A stretch of DNA of 64,000 nt from a virus, in IMG/VR virus record IMGVR_UViG_3300030838_000001, positions 210,026-274,025 of that record; one strand, written 5' to 3'. The notes under the pieces are model-generated. The model had not been told where the DNA came from and searched no databases. It saw only the letters and a list, made by a program, of their open reading frames with translations. The translations under genes were made by a program, and so were the position numbers. Position 1 is the first letter of the stretch, and every line of letters starts with the position of its first letter. Shown here piece after piece: positions 42,303 to 51,910 of the stretch.

Positions 42303-43718
42303 ATGAGTAAAGGCGAAAAAAAGAGTATTTCTATTGGAACGGAAACTGAAGGAGAAAAACTTAGACGATTACTAGGAATTACAGCTCCTAGCGAAAAGGT
42401 ATCAGCAACAAAAGGTATGAAAAATAAAATTCTACAAGAATTAATTCATGTTGATAAATTTTCAGTTGATGGTTTACCTGCACATATCCAATTGGATATT
42501 GATGAGGCGATAGTTTATGATGCAGAAGATGATGAAGAACCATATTTGGTTAACTCTTATTCAGAAGAAATCAGTTTTATCGAGTTTGCAATCATCAACG
42601 GATTCTTCCACGATGCTTACAAAAGAAAAACAAAAGAAATCAGAGTAACTGGTTACGGAACTACTGATAACATTGGTAGAATCGATTTCGGTGGTGGGTT
42701 TGATGTAACAAATTCATATTGGTTTAATGCGGTAATCGAAGGAGACGATAATGAATACTTCTTTCAAACAAAGATGTATATCGACGGCCGTGGAGACTTA
42801 AATAACCAATTCCACATCACTGCGAAAAAAGGTGTAAATCATCCTGATATGGTTGATTTGATGAAAAAAATGAAGATTGTTGCATTCAACAATTCTGAGT
42901 ACAAAGGACAATGTATCAAAGTTAAATTGAGAGAGGGTCGTTTTAAAGCAATCGAAATCATTGATATCGGAGAAGCTGGAAATGAGTTAATCTTGAATGC
43001 TACTCAAAGAAAATACGTTGATAGTTTTATCAATCGTGTTGGTAGAGGTAACTCAGCGAGATACTTGTTTAATGGTGAGCCTGGGACGGGGAAGACAGAA
43101 AGCATCCGTGAGATTGCAAGAAGTCTTATTCCTAATGTAACATTCATTATTCCTGACTTTGCTACATCACAAGACTTAACAAGCATCATGGAAGCTTGCG
43201 AAATTTTCGAAAATTCTGTAATCATCATGGATGATATTGACTTGTACTTAGGTTCAAGAGATAACGGAAGCTACACACGCTTACTTGGTGAGTTCTTATC
43301 ATTCTTCGATGGTGTTAAGAAACGTAAAATCAGCCTTTTAGCATCTACAAATGATAAAGGACTTGTTGATAAAGCGGCCGAGAGACCAGGACGTTTCAAC
43401 TTCACCCTTGATTTCACATTCCTTGATGAAGCGCAAATCGAGAAGGTTTGTAACATTCACTTGGATGAAAAATGGAGAGTTCAAGAAGTATACGATGCCC
43501 TTAGCGGAACCATCAACGGTAAAAAAGCTAAGATTACTGGTGCATTCATTGCTAACCTTGCTGATAACATCCGTGAAATGTCAGAAGATGATGAGAATTG
43601 GGATATCGAAGATACTGTGTCATTGATTACAGAATCTTATAAAGGTTTCTATTCAAGTCAGCTTGAAAAAGAGAAGAGTAACTTAGGGTTTTCACCCCAA
43701 AACTCAGGCTTAAGATAA
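42303..43718 (+). CDS. AAA+ ATPase
   Basis: 471 aa. N-terminal 210 residues unassigned. AAA module: Walker A FNGEPGTGKTES, Walker B VIIMDDIDLYL, sensor 1 LLASTND, arginine finger region ERPGRFNFTLDF. Closest in style to FtsH/BCS1-type AAA proteins that remodel other proteins. Followed by a terminator. Confidence 0.85.
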   Translation: MSKGEKKSISIGTETEGEKLRRLLGITAPSEKVSATKGMKNKILQELIHVDKFSVDGLPAHIQLDIDEAIVYDAEDDEEPYLVNSYSEEISFIEFAIINGFFHDAYKRKTKEIRVTGYGTTDNIGRIDFGGGFDVTNSYWFNAVIEGDDNEYFFQTKMYIDGRGDLNNQFHITAKKGVNHPDMVDLMKKMKIVAFNNSEYKGQCIKVKLREGRFKAIEIIDIGEAGNELILNATQRKYVDSFINRVGRGNSARYLFNGEPGTGKTESIREIARSLIPNVTFIIPDFATSQDLTSIMEACEIFENSVIIMDDIDLYLGSRDNGSYTRLLGEFLSFFDGVKKRKISLLASTNDKGLVDKAAERPGRFNFTLDFTFLDEAQIEKVCNIHLDEKWRVQEVYDALSGTINGKKAKITGAFIANLADNIREMSEDDENWDIEDTVSLITESYKGFYSSQLEKEKSNLGFSPQNSGLR

Positions 43719-43732
43719 AATGTTAAAAAAAG

Positions 43733-43766
43733 AATCCCGATAATTTGTTTTATCGGGATTTTTTTT
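43733..43766 (+). terminator. Terminator with built-in promoter
   Basis: Perfect 11-bp stem AATCCCGATAA / TTATCGGGATT, loop TTTGTT, then T-run. Unrelated in sequence to the 14095 type but built the same way. Confidence 0.85.
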
Positions 43767-43775
43767 ATACCTTTG
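43744..43775 (+). promoter_or_regulatory. Promoter embedded in terminator, for 43806
   Basis: -33 TTTG in the terminator loop (43744-43747), 20 nt, -7 TACCTTTG (43768-43775). Confidence 0.8.
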
Positions 43776-43805
43776 CTCTATAATATTAACAAAACATATA
43801 AAAAA

Positions 43806-44822
43806 ATGGAAATTAAAACAGAACATAATCCTAAAGATTTTCAAGTTGGAGCGTTGGTTGGACGCTTTCACGTAGATGAATTACACATTGGTCACAGAGA
43901 ACTTATTGACCATGTTATCCAAAACCATAAAAAAGTAATTCTATTCTTAGGAGTTGCTAAAACAGTAGGTAGAAAAAATCCATTGGATTATGCCACTCGT
44001 AAAGCTATGATTCAGTTGGAATATCCTGATATCGTTATTCTTCCACTTGAAGATAAACGTTACAATACTGCTTGGGCCAGCAACTTAGACCATGCATTAA
44101 GCATTCCTTTCGGTGAGAAAAAAGCTCTTATTTATGGTAGCCGTGACTCATTCATTCCATCTTACAAAGAAGGAAAAGGTAGAAATAAAACCGTTGAATT
44201 AGAGCCAAGTGTTGACTATTCAGGAACTGCTGTAAGAGAAAAAATTGCTAGTGAAATAATTAATCATCCATTTTTTAGAGCTGGAATTATTTATTCAGTT
44301 TATGGTGAAAGAGCCAAAACGTTTCCAACAGTAGATATTTGTGCTTACAATGAGCAAGGACAAATCCTTTTGGCTAAGAAGCCTGATGAGAAGCTTTGGA
44401 GATTTGTTGGTGGATTCGTTGATAGAAATGATGGTTCTTATGAAATTGCCGCTAAACGTGAATTCTACGAGGAAACTGGTGGTGATGCCCGTTTAGGGGA
44501 AAAATTAAAATATATTTGCAGTCAAAGCGTTGATGATTGGAGATACCGTGATACAGAAAATGGAATCATGACAACTCTTTTCTTAGGTAGATATGCATTT
44601 GGACAAGCAGTTGCTTCAGATGATTTAGCAAATGGTGGTGACCTTCAATGGGTTGATATCAAAGATTTTAGTAATTTCGATGGAATTAGAACTAAAGTGA
44701 TGCCTGAACACAGAGACCTTATGACCAAATTGATTGATGCTGTTTACGAAGAAGGACTTATTCCAAACATTGGAACTAGACTTCCTGAAAGAGAAGGAAA
44801 TATCACGTATACTCAAGAGTAA
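43806..44822 (+). CDS. nadM: Bifunctional NMN adenylyltransferase / Nudix hydrolase
   Basis: 338 aa. N-terminal nucleotidyltransferase with VGRFHVDELHIGH and DYSGTAVREKI, which makes NAD+ from NMN and ATP; C-terminal Nudix box GGFVDRNDGSYEIAAKREFYEE plus TGG, usually an ADP-ribose pyrophosphatase. Same fusion as cyanobacterial and phage NadM-Nudix. With NAMPT (46155) it can turn nicotinamide into NAD+. Start at 43806; the upstream extension is promoter. Confidence 0.9.
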   Translation: MEIKTEHNPKDFQVGALVGRFHVDELHIGHRELIDHVIQNHKKVILFLGVAKTVGRKNPLDYATRKAMIQLEYPDIVILPLEDKRYNTAWASNLDHALSIPFGEKKALIYGSRDSFIPSYKEGKGRNKTVELEPSVDYSGTAVREKIASEIINHPFFRAGIIYSVYGERAKTFPTVDICAYNEQGQILLAKKPDEKLWRFVGGFVDRNDGSYEIAAKREFYEETGGDARLGEKLKYICSQSVDDWRYRDTENGIMTTLFLGRYAFGQAVASDDLANGGDLQWVDIKDFSNFDGIRTKVMPEHRDLMTKLIDAVYEEGLIPNIGTRLPEREGNITYTQE

Positions 44823-44846
44823 ATATAAACCAACTAAAAGAATCAT

Positions 44847-45464
44847 ATGAAAGTATTAGAATTACTTGGGATTAACCCAACAAAAGGAGAATTGGTTACA
44901 CTTACTGGTAAAACAGGACATGGAAGAACAAGTATGTTAGTTAAGATTGCTTGCGACTTGGCTAACGAAGGTAAGAGTGTATTGTTTATCAGCGATGAAT
45001 TAGCAATTCATCAAATAGCTGAAAAATGTACTCCATTATTAAAAATCGAGAACCCTAGATTTAAAGCTGTTAGAAGTGATTATCCAGTTGAAATTATTAC
45101 TGATTACTTCGCAGAAGAACAAGACATTGATGTTGTAGTTCTTGATGGTTACTTCGGTAACAAGACCAATTTCAGAGTTCTAGCGCAAAAACACGATACA
45201 TTAATCATAAATACAATTCAAATGAATAAAAGCGGATTTGTTACTGGAGATACAAGACCAATGATGACTTCTGATTGTGTAATTTCGGTTACAAGAATCA
45301 ATGGTAGCTTGACTTTATTGGATAAATTGAAAAATTTCTTCTTGTTTTGGAAACCTAAAAAAGTGGCTCCAAATACACAGTTGGCTTTGATTAAAAACCG
45401 TCATGGTAAACAAACGAAAACCGATATCAACTTCGATTTTCAAAGTTTACAAATAAAAAAGTAA
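44847..45464 (+). CDS. RecA/DnaB-like P-loop ATPase
   Basis: 205 aa. Walker A variant GKTGHGRTS (Lys replaced by Arg at the key position), then VLFISDE, Walker-B-like DVVVLDGY, and a C-terminal LALIKNRHGKQTKT, the DnaB/KaiC-type 'K-x-R' finger. The altered Walker A may reduce ATP hydrolysis. Role unknown. Confidence 0.6.
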   Translation: MKVLELLGINPTKGELVTLTGKTGHGRTSMLVKIACDLANEGKSVLFISDELAIHQIAEKCTPLLKIENPRFKAVRSDYPVEIITDYFAEEQDIDVVVLDGYFGNKTNFRVLAQKHDTLIINTIQMNKSGFVTGDTRPMMTSDCVISVTRINGSLTLLDKLKNFFLFWKPKKVAPNTQLALIKNRHGKQTKTDINFDFQSLQIKK

Positions 45465-45471
45465 AAAAAGC

Positions 45472-45502
45472 TTGTACGGTAAGATATTTTGTTGTACCTT
45501 TG
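45472..45502 (+). promoter_or_regulatory. Promoter for 45521 and NAMPT
   Basis: -33 TTG (45472-45474), 20 nt, -7 TACCTTTG (45495-45502). Confidence 0.8.
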
Positions 45503-45520
45503 TCATCTAAATAAAAAGAA

Positions 45521-46153
45521 ATGGACGAACATATTACTAGATTAGTTGACGTGATGGACACCATCAAACATGATGAAGTCACAATCCTAACTGGCCGAAA
45601 TGCTGGTGGGAAATCACTTATCAGAAAACAACTTGTTTTCCGTATTGCCAAAGCCCTAGATAAAGAACCTAAAAATGTCTTTATCCCAAGTGCTTCACAA
45701 GAGCTAAGAACCAAGTCACAGCCAAGTATGGGAGCATTGTCTTCTATTGGTCATGACTTAGAGTGGTTAGCTACTTCTGATAGTACTGTTCACAGCTTGG
45801 AGCAAGTATTCAAGTACCATACTGAAAAGGCAGACTATGTTATCATAGATGAACCTGAAATTGGTATTGGTGAAGAATTGCAATTAGGTATTGCTGATTA
45901 CCTTAATGAGGAAATCGCTAAGTTAAAAGCAATGGGTAAGGGTTGTTTGATTATCTGCCATAGCAGACTTATTGCTAAGAATGTAGTCCATGATACTTTC
46001 ATTAACTTGGAAGGTATGACTGAAGAGGAATGGTTAAATCGTGTTCCTCAAAAGATTTCAGTTGAAGATTTTAAAGCGTTTGCTACGGGATTATTCTCAG
46101 CAATCGGAGACAGAGAAAGAGAAAATAAAGAAAAACAAAAAGAACAAAACTAA
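45521..46153 (+). CDS. P-loop ATPase, ABC/SMC-like
   Basis: 210 aa. Walker A TGRNAGGKSL, Walker B YVIIDEPEIGIG, H-loop-like LIICHSR. Compact ATPase in the ABC/AAA_21 group. Immediately upstream of, and probably coupled with, the NAMPT gene (1-nt gap). Confidence 0.75.
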   Translation: MDEHITRLVDVMDTIKHDEVTILTGRNAGGKSLIRKQLVFRIAKALDKEPKNVFIPSASQELRTKSQPSMGALSSIGHDLEWLATSDSTVHSLEQVFKYHTEKADYVIIDEPEIGIGEELQLGIADYLNEEIAKLKAMGKGCLIICHSRLIAKNVVHDTFINLEGMTEEEWLNRVPQKISVEDFKAFATGLFSAIGDRERENKEKQKEQN

Positions 46154-46154
46154 T

Positions 46155-47738
46155 ATGAGCGGACAAAGAAACCTTGCTAGAAGATTAGAAAGAGCTATCA
46201 ACACTGGGAATATGGATGCTATTAAAGCAATGCAAACTCACTTGTTGAAGGTCCTTGTAAAACCACAAAACCTTATCCTAGCCTCAGATGGTTATAAATA
46301 CTCACACCACAGATTCTATGGTGCTGAAATGACCAAAATGATTTCGTATTGCGAATCAAGAGGTGGGAAATTCTCAGAGACCGTATTCTACGGCCTACAA
46401 ATATTCCTTAAACAATACTTAGAAGGAATCGCTATCACAACAGAAGAAATTGACCAAGCACAAGAAATCCTTGGTAGTCAATTAGGTATCTTCGGCCGTG
46501 ATGATGTATTCGACAGAAGCAAATTTGACTATATCGTTGAAAAACACGGTGGTAAGCTTCCAATCGCTATAAAAGCTGTTCCTGAAGGAACGGTTGTAAA
46601 TACCAAAAATGTATTATTCGTTATTGAGAGTCTTGACGATAATTGTGCATGGTTAACCAATTTCTTAGAAAGCCTTTTGCTTCAAGTTTGGTACCCAATT
46701 ACGGTTGCTACACTTTCAAGAGAAGTGAAAAAAATCGTATTGAAAGCGTTCAATAAATGCACATCTTATGATGAAGCAACTATTGATTTCCTTGTTCAAT
46801 TCGTATTAAACGACTTCGGATTCCGTGGAACGTCAAGCGTTCAGTCTGCCAGTGTTGGTGGTTCTGCTCACTTGGTTAACTTTAGAGGTTCTGATACCGT
46901 TGTTGCTAGTGACTTGATTAGAGAAATGTACAATACCAATACCGTTTACGGCTTAAGTATTCCTGCTACAGAACACTCTATTATGACACTTAAAGGTGAA
47001 GAAGGAGAGCTTGATATGATGAGAAGAGTACTTACAACATTCCCTACAGGACTTGTTGCTTGCGTATCTGATTCATACAATATCTTTAGAGCATGTTCTC
47101 AGTATTGGGGTCAAGACTTGATTGATTTAATCTTGAGCAGACCTGCGACACCTGGAAACCAACTAGTTATCCGTCCTGATTCAGGTCACGTAATCAGAAC
47201 ACTTAAGGAAATCTTTAGTATCTTGTTTGACAAGTTCGGTTATACAGTAAATGAAAAAGGTTACAAGGTATTGCCACCACAAGTACGTGTAATTCAAGGT
47301 GATGGTGTTAACTTAAACTCAATCATTGAAATTTACCAAATGCTTGAAGACGAAAAGATTTCTCCTGAGAACTTAGCGTTAGGTATGGGTGGTAAATTGC
47401 TTCAAGCTGATATCGATAGAGATACACAAAACTTTGCTACAAAGGCTTGTTCTGCTATCGTTGACGGTAAAAAGGTTGATATTATCAAGTCACCAACAGA
47501 AATGGATGCTGATGGTAACATCAGTCAATCATTCAAAAAATCTAAAAAAGGTGAACTTAAATTGGTCTTAAATGACGATGGAAGAACATACAGAACAGTA
47601 ACGTCATTAGACGCTGAGTATGACCACGTTAAAGATGAATTGGTTCCAGTTTTCAGAATGGGTGAAATCCTTGTTGACTATGGATTTGAAGAAATCCGTG
47701 AGAGAGCAAGGGTAAAAGACTACGAATTGGTAGCATAA
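46155..47738 (+). CDS. nadV: Nicotinamide phosphoribosyltransferase
   Basis: 527 aa. Joins nicotinamide and PRPP to give NMN. Family blocks: DGYKYSHHRFYG, SYCESRGG, GFRGTSSVQSASVGGSAHLVNFRGSDTV (in part), IPATEHS, RPDSG and QGDGVN. Complete, normal length. The PRPP it needs can come from the synthetase at 57504, and NadM (43806) uses its product. Start at 46155; a longer frame overlaps the upstream gene by over 100 nt. Confidence 0.95.
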   Translation: MSGQRNLARRLERAINTGNMDAIKAMQTHLLKVLVKPQNLILASDGYKYSHHRFYGAEMTKMISYCESRGGKFSETVFYGLQIFLKQYLEGIAITTEEIDQAQEILGSQLGIFGRDDVFDRSKFDYIVEKHGGKLPIAIKAVPEGTVVNTKNVLFVIESLDDNCAWLTNFLESLLLQVWYPITVATLSREVKKIVLKAFNKCTSYDEATIDFLVQFVLNDFGFRGTSSVQSASVGGSAHLVNFRGSDTVVASDLIREMYNTNTVYGLSIPATEHSIMTLKGEEGELDMMRRVLTTFPTGLVACVSDSYNIFRACSQYWGQDLIDLILSRPATPGNQLVIRPDSGHVIRTLKEIFSILFDKFGYTVNEKGYKVLPPQVRVIQGDGVNLNSIIEIYQMLEDEKISPENLALGMGGKLLQADIDRDTQNFATKACSAIVDGKKVDIIKSPTEMDADGNISQSFKKSKKGELKLVLNDDGRTYRTVTSLDAEYDHVKDELVPVFRMGEILVDYGFEEIRERARVKDYELVA

Positions 47739-47941
47739 TGAAAGTCGGTGAATCAACCAAGGTTTTGATTAGACTAGCATTGTTCAATACTAGGGTATTA
47801 AGGAATTATAACGACCTTAAGGTTTATTTCATACAATGCCCTAGACTAGAACAACTCTATCTAAATGAATTAACTGAGGTCATGAATGTTGTAACAGGAG
47901 TTGATTTTTCAATTGATGAAATTTTATATGAAACTAGGTAA
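47738..47941 (+). CDS. Hypothetical protein, 67 aa
   Basis: Starts on the last base of the NAMPT stop. Helical, basic N-terminus, acidic C-terminus. Unknown. Confidence 0.55.
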   Translation: MKVGESTKVLIRLALFNTRVLRNYNDLKVYFIQCPRLEQLYLNELTEVMNVVTGVDFSIDEILYETR

Positions 47942-48137
47942 ACAAATTAGTTGGAACAACCTTCTTAGTCATGGTAGTGTTTTCAGTTTTAAATACTCAA
48001 CGAGAGATGCTGAAGGTTATATCGCTGACTATTGGCGGTCCTGTGCTAAAAACAAGATTTATCTTGTTGAATTACCTGAAACTGATGTAGTTACAATATC
48101 TATTGAAACTTTTTTTGAAAAAAATTTGGTAGATTAA
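47928..48137 (+). CDS. Hypothetical protein, 69 aa
   Basis: Start at 47928 (MKLGKQISWNNLLSHGSVFS), overlapping upstream by 14 nt. Shares the opening MKLGK-x-I-x-W with gene 49786. Unknown. Confidence 0.55.
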   Translation: MKLGKQISWNNLLSHGSVFSFKYSTRDAEGYIADYWRSCAKNKIYLVELPETDVVTISIETFFEKNLVD

Positions 48138-48156
48138 AAAATTATTTGTACCTTTG
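48125..48156 (+). promoter_or_regulatory. Promoter for 48215
   Basis: -33 TTTG (48125-48128), 20 nt, -7 TACCTTTG (48149-48156). Confidence 0.85.
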
Positions 48157-48214
48157 TACCTGTAATTAAAAATATAAACTCTTGGGCGAGACATAAAACC
48201 CAAATCTTAAAATT

Positions 48215-49117
48215 ATGAAGAAAATACTCTTTTTACTAGCAGTATTCACTGCGTTATTCACGTCATGTTCGACGGATGATGAAAACACATCAAGTGTTAA
48301 AACGGCAAGTGTAGCTTTGACAACTGAAACAGCTTCAGTAACAGGAAAACAAGTTAAAAAACCTGCAAGCATTCCTGCTTGGGTTGATGGGTTTTCTGTA
48401 AAAGCTAAATCAAATGTATACGCAAACTATGAAGTTTCGGATAACTATACATTTGACCAACAAAATGGTGCGACAAATATCATCTTGGACAACGTAGCAT
48501 TAGGAAGCAATACATTCACAGCTTCAACTACAACAAATTCAGCGCAATTTTATCAATTGACAAATTACACTGCAAGTGGAAATTCATTAGATGCTAAATT
48601 CTTAGCAGGATTAAACAACATTAAAGCAGACAATCCTTATGTAATCTACACAGGTCTTGTTCCAAATGCAAATGTTACTGATTCTAATGTTAATTTGGTT
48701 ACAATTCCAATGACTACAGTTTACGGTCGTATCTTATCAGTGTTTCAATTGAATCAAGCTCTTAAAAATGCAGGTTACCAAGCTAAGGTTACTGTAACTA
48801 TCACAAGTCCAGTTGCTGGTTCTAACTCAGCGTTAGATGCTACAACTAAAAATGACGAATTAGTTACATTCAAATGGAGCAATTTAAAATCTGTTGCAGG
48901 TGCCAAGGTAACTTACAAGGTTGAAGTATCTAAGATTAATTCTCAAAGTACAATTGTAAAAACTTACACATTGACTCAAGATATCTTAGCTTCTAAATCA
49001 ATCTCTTGTTACTACACTATTACAGACGATGGTATTGTGTTGAAAAATCCAAACCAAGGTTTAAGCTTAAGCTTCCAAGATTGGGAAGAAGTTAATTGTA
49101 ATGATTGCAATAACTAA
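48215..49117 (+). CDS. Surface lipoprotein, 300 aa
   Basis: Lipoprotein signal MKKILFLLAVFTALFTSC with Cys-18; the mature end CSTDDENTS is acidic right after Cys, matching the Bacteroidetes lipoprotein export signal for display on the cell surface. Remainder Thr/Ser/Asn-rich, beta; C-terminus has a CNDC pair. May alter the infected cell surface (for example superinfection exclusion), which is inference. Confidence 0.75.
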   Translation: MKKILFLLAVFTALFTSCSTDDENTSSVKTASVALTTETASVTGKQVKKPASIPAWVDGFSVKAKSNVYANYEVSDNYTFDQQNGATNIILDNVALGSNTFTASTTTNSAQFYQLTNYTASGNSLDAKFLAGLNNIKADNPYVIYTGLVPNANVTDSNVNLVTIPMTTVYGRILSVFQLNQALKNAGYQAKVTVTITSPVAGSNSALDATTKNDELVTFKWSNLKSVAGAKVTYKVEVSKINSQSTIVKTYTLTQDILASKSISCYYTITDDGIVLKNPNQGLSLSFQDWEEVNCNDCNN

Positions 49118-49140
49118 GTAAAAAAGAAGAAATAATCAAA

Positions 49141-49172
49141 AACCCTTATCTTTAATAGGTAAGGGTTTTTTT
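49141..49172 (+). terminator. Rho-independent terminator
   Basis: Stem AACCCTTA / TAAGGGTT, then seven T. No promoter follows before the next gene. Confidence 0.8.
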
Positions 49173-49183
49173 AAAACTACCAA

Positions 49184-49783
49184 ATGAAAAAATTACTATT
49201 ATTTTTCGCAGTGTTGTTTTCAGTTGCGTCATTCGCACAGGGTCCTGAGTTCGAAATTTATACAGGAATCGTAAACCCTAGAGCTGATAATACAACCCTT
49301 GGATATATGATTGGTCTTAATACAACACCACACTTATATCAAGTAGACAAAAACAATCCAAAAAAACAACGTGAGTACTTGAACAAGTACCTTATTGGAT
49401 TTGAATTCTCAGGTTACCAAACTAAGCCTGTAACAACTACCGTAGTAGGTCAAACACCTACGGCTCCTGTAACTGATTGTCAGTGTACCACAACACCAAT
49501 CGGTGGATTAGAGACTGACGGTACATACGTTTCAAAACAAGATATAACAGCCTTATCGCTGAATTTTGGAGTTGAAATATATAAAGGATGGTTTCTATTA
49601 GGTGGTGTTTCAAGCTATAAGCACAGAGACATTCTAAACAATGAAACACTAGACACTTACCGTAACACTTACATTGATGCAGGAGTAAAGAAATTCTTCC
49701 ATGTAGGACGAGTATTCTTATCACCAACATTTAAATTCAATCCTGAAGTAACAAGTTTCGGAATTGGATTCTCATACTTTTAA
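49184..49783 (+). CDS. Outer-membrane beta-barrel-like secreted protein
   Basis: 199 aa. Signal peptide MKKLLLFFAVLFSVASFAQ cleaved after Gln; alternating beta strands and a terminal aromatic SFGIGFSYF, the usual outer-membrane barrel end. A Cys pair in a Thr/Pro loop (DCQCTTTP). Probably inserted in the host outer membrane. Confidence 0.7.
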   Translation: MKKLLLFFAVLFSVASFAQGPEFEIYTGIVNPRADNTTLGYMIGLNTTPHLYQVDKNNPKKQREYLNKYLIGFEFSGYQTKPVTTTVVGQTPTAPVTDCQCTTTPIGGLETDGTYVSKQDITALSLNFGVEIYKGWFLLGGVSSYKHRDILNNETLDTYRNTYIDAGVKKFFHVGRVFLSPTFKFNPEVTSFGIGFSYF

Positions 49784-49785
49784 AT

Positions 49786-49983
49786 ATGAAGCTAGGAAAA
49801 CATATTGATTGGTTTTATTTCGAAGATTCTCTATTTAAAAGTCACTTCACACCTAGGCGTGAGGTATTAGATAGAGTAATGGAATATGTTAATAATAAAG
49901 ACCGTATGTCTACTCAAAGAAGACTAATGCTTGATATGGATTCTTGGCTTGATAATGAGTTTGAGTTAACCTTTAAAATATAA
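49786..49983 (+). CDS. Hypothetical protein, 65 aa
   Basis: Opening MKLGKHIDWFYFEDSLF resembles 47928. Charged, helical. Unknown. Confidence 0.55.
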   Translation: MKLGKHIDWFYFEDSLFKSHFTPRREVLDRVMEYVNNKDRMSTQRRLMLDMDSWLDNEFELTFKI

Positions 49984-49993
49984 ATAAAAAACT

Positions 49994-50620
49994 ATGATAA
50001 CATTTTTAACATCAGCAACATTCATTTTGTTGTTCAGTATCATTTCAGCGATAATCATAATCGTCGCTTTAGAAATGGAAAGAGAGGGAGTAGCGAGTAC
50101 TTTCTTCTCATTAGCAATTGCCTTGGTATTATACGCACACAGTGCAGAAATACTAGCATTCCTCAGCGCAAACGTCTTAAATACCGTTTACTTTGCCGTA
50201 GGATATGTTATATTAGGCTTAGGTTGGTCGTTCTTAAGATGGAACGAAAAGGTAAAATCAGTCTTTAGAAAACTGAGAGAAAAGAGAGACAAATTCACGA
50301 GCGAATTTGGAAGACTTGACTTCGAAGAAAACCAAAAGAAGTTCAATGAAAAGATTAATTACGATTTCAAAGATGGTAATAACAAGGTCATTACAATTGA
50401 AAACAAAGATTCATTTGAGAAGGTTGTAACAAAGATTACTCCAAAGGGTATTGAGCATAAAGCTCTTATTGTATCTTGGATTTCTTATTGGCCTTTATCA
50501 ATCATCGGAACACTATTGAATAACCCATTCAGAAGATTCTTCAACATGGTTTATGAGTCAGTTTCAGGTTTCTATGATGAAATTGCTAAAAGACAAAAAA
50601 ATAACATCTTAAAGGACTAA
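49994..50620 (+). CDS. Membrane protein, 208 aa
   Basis: Three hydrophobic stretches in the first 85 residues (FILLFSIISAIIIIVALE and others), then a long charged cytoplasmic part with one more hydrophobic segment near 155-175 (WISYWPLSIIGTLLN). Not recognised. Confidence 0.6.
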   Translation: MITFLTSATFILLFSIISAIIIIVALEMEREGVASTFFSLAIALVLYAHSAEILAFLSANVLNTVYFAVGYVILGLGWSFLRWNEKVKSVFRKLREKRDKFTSEFGRLDFEENQKKFNEKINYDFKDGNNKVITIENKDSFEKVVTKITPKGIEHKALIVSWISYWPLSIIGTLLNNPFRRFFNMVYESVSGFYDEIAKRQKNNILKD

Positions 50621-50622
50621 CA

Positions 50623-50826
50623 ATGAGAACAGTAAAGAACGAATATGGCGAAGAAATCCACATCAAATATGAAAATGATGAGCTTTATATTCACCATACT
50701 GACTGTACTGAAGACTTTGTGACTTTAGGACACTTTCTTTTCAATTGCTTTATCAACAACGAAGAATTAGTTTTACTATTCAAAACGATGGCTGAAATGC
50801 AAGCGGAAAGACTTAAAAACAAATAA
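50623..50826 (+). CDS. Hypothetical protein, 67 aa
   Basis: Acidic, with IHHTDCTEDFV. Unknown. 1 nt from the next gene. Confidence 0.55.
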   Translation: MRTVKNEYGEEIHIKYENDELYIHHTDCTEDFVTLGHFLFNCFINNEELVLLFKTMAEMQAERLKNK

Positions 50827-50827
50827 T

Positions 50828-51328
50828 ATGAAAGTATATCGTTACGAAGAATCAGTTGATGAAGTTTCAAACATACAAGGACCTTCTATATTTCTAGCGG
50901 GACCAACTGTTAGAGGAAATCAACCGCACTTAACGTCATGGCGTTTTGAAGCTATTGAAGAATTTAAACGACAAGGTTTCGAAGGAAGTCTTATCATCCC
51001 TGAATTTACTTCTAAGACTGAATCTGACAAAGGTAAAGAATGGATTCCGTTATGGGAGTCCAATGGTCTTAAAAAAGCTGATGTTATCTTGTTTTGGATT
51101 CCTAGAACAAGAGAATTAATTGCTTTAACAACCAATATGGAATTTGGTTTTTGGCAAGGCAAAGAGCCTCAAAAAATGGTTTATGGTAGACCTGACGATG
51201 CATATCGTATTGGTTATTTGGATGTGATGTGGAAAGCAGTCGCAAAAGAAGAAGGTACTTATGAACCGTTGATTTATAACACAATGGCCGATACTATTTC
51301 TGCCAGTATTAAAAAAGCCATGGTGTAA
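50828..51328 (+). CDS. Nucleoside 2-deoxyribosyltransferase-like protein
   Basis: 166 aa. SIFLAGPTVRG, a Trp-Glu-rich middle and ADVILFWIPRTRELIALTTNMEFGF fit the nucleoside deoxyribosyltransferase-like fold (substrate-binding GPT loop and catalytic Glu in NMEFG). Enzymes of this fold move or cleave N-glycosidic bonds, including in NAD-like substrates. Exact substrate unknown. Confidence 0.75.
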   Translation: MKVYRYEESVDEVSNIQGPSIFLAGPTVRGNQPHLTSWRFEAIEEFKRQGFEGSLIIPEFTSKTESDKGKEWIPLWESNGLKKADVILFWIPRTRELIALTTNMEFGFWQGKEPQKMVYGRPDDAYRIGYLDVMWKAVAKEEGTYEPLIYNTMADTISASIKKAMV

Positions 51329-51373
51329 ATTATTGATTTTATTAGAATCCATGATATTTATATTAAAAGATAT

Positions 51374-51910
51374 ATGGAAACTAAAAAATGTACTAAATGT
51401 GGTTTTGATAAACCAAAAGATGAATTTTTTAAACGTAAAAATTCTAAAGATGGTTGTAGGTCGCATTGTAAATTATGCGAAAAGAAATCTAATTCAGTTA
51501 GAGAGTCAAAATACTCAGAAATTCGTAAAGAATATCGTCAAGGTGAGACTTATAAGAATATAAAACGTGTTTATTATCTAAATAATAAAGATAAAATACT
51601 GAATGAAAACGCTCTATGGAGACAAACCTTCAAAGGGCGTTTATTATCATATAAACGAGCCGCAAAAAAAAGAAATATTATTTGGGGATTAACTGACGAA
51701 GAGTTTTTATCTTTTTGGCAATTATCATGTGATTATTGTGGTGATGAAATTGAAACTATTGGTATTGATAGGGTTGATAATTCTATTGGGTATAATATAG
51801 ATAATTGTAAACCTTGTTGTTCTGTTTGTAATAAAATGAAAATGGATTTAACAGAAACGGAGTTTATAAATAAAATAACAAAAATATTAAATAAATTAAA
51901 AAATGGTTAA
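51374..51910 (+). CDS. HNH endonuclease, homing type
   Basis: 178 aa. N-terminal zinc knuckle CTKCGFDKPKDEFF, basic linker, C-terminal HNH with CDYCGDEIETIGIDRVDNS and CCSVCNKMK. Strongly AT-rich compared with neighbours and preceded by ATATTTATA, so likely a recent mobile insert. Overlaps the macrodomain gene by 8 nt. Confidence 0.85.
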   Translation: METKKCTKCGFDKPKDEFFKRKNSKDGCRSHCKLCEKKSNSVRESKYSEIRKEYRQGETYKNIKRVYYLNNKDKILNENALWRQTFKGRLLSYKRAAKKRNIIWGLTDEEFLSFWQLSCDYCGDEIETIGIDRVDNSIGYNIDNCKPCCSVCNKMKMDLTETEFINKITKILNKLKNG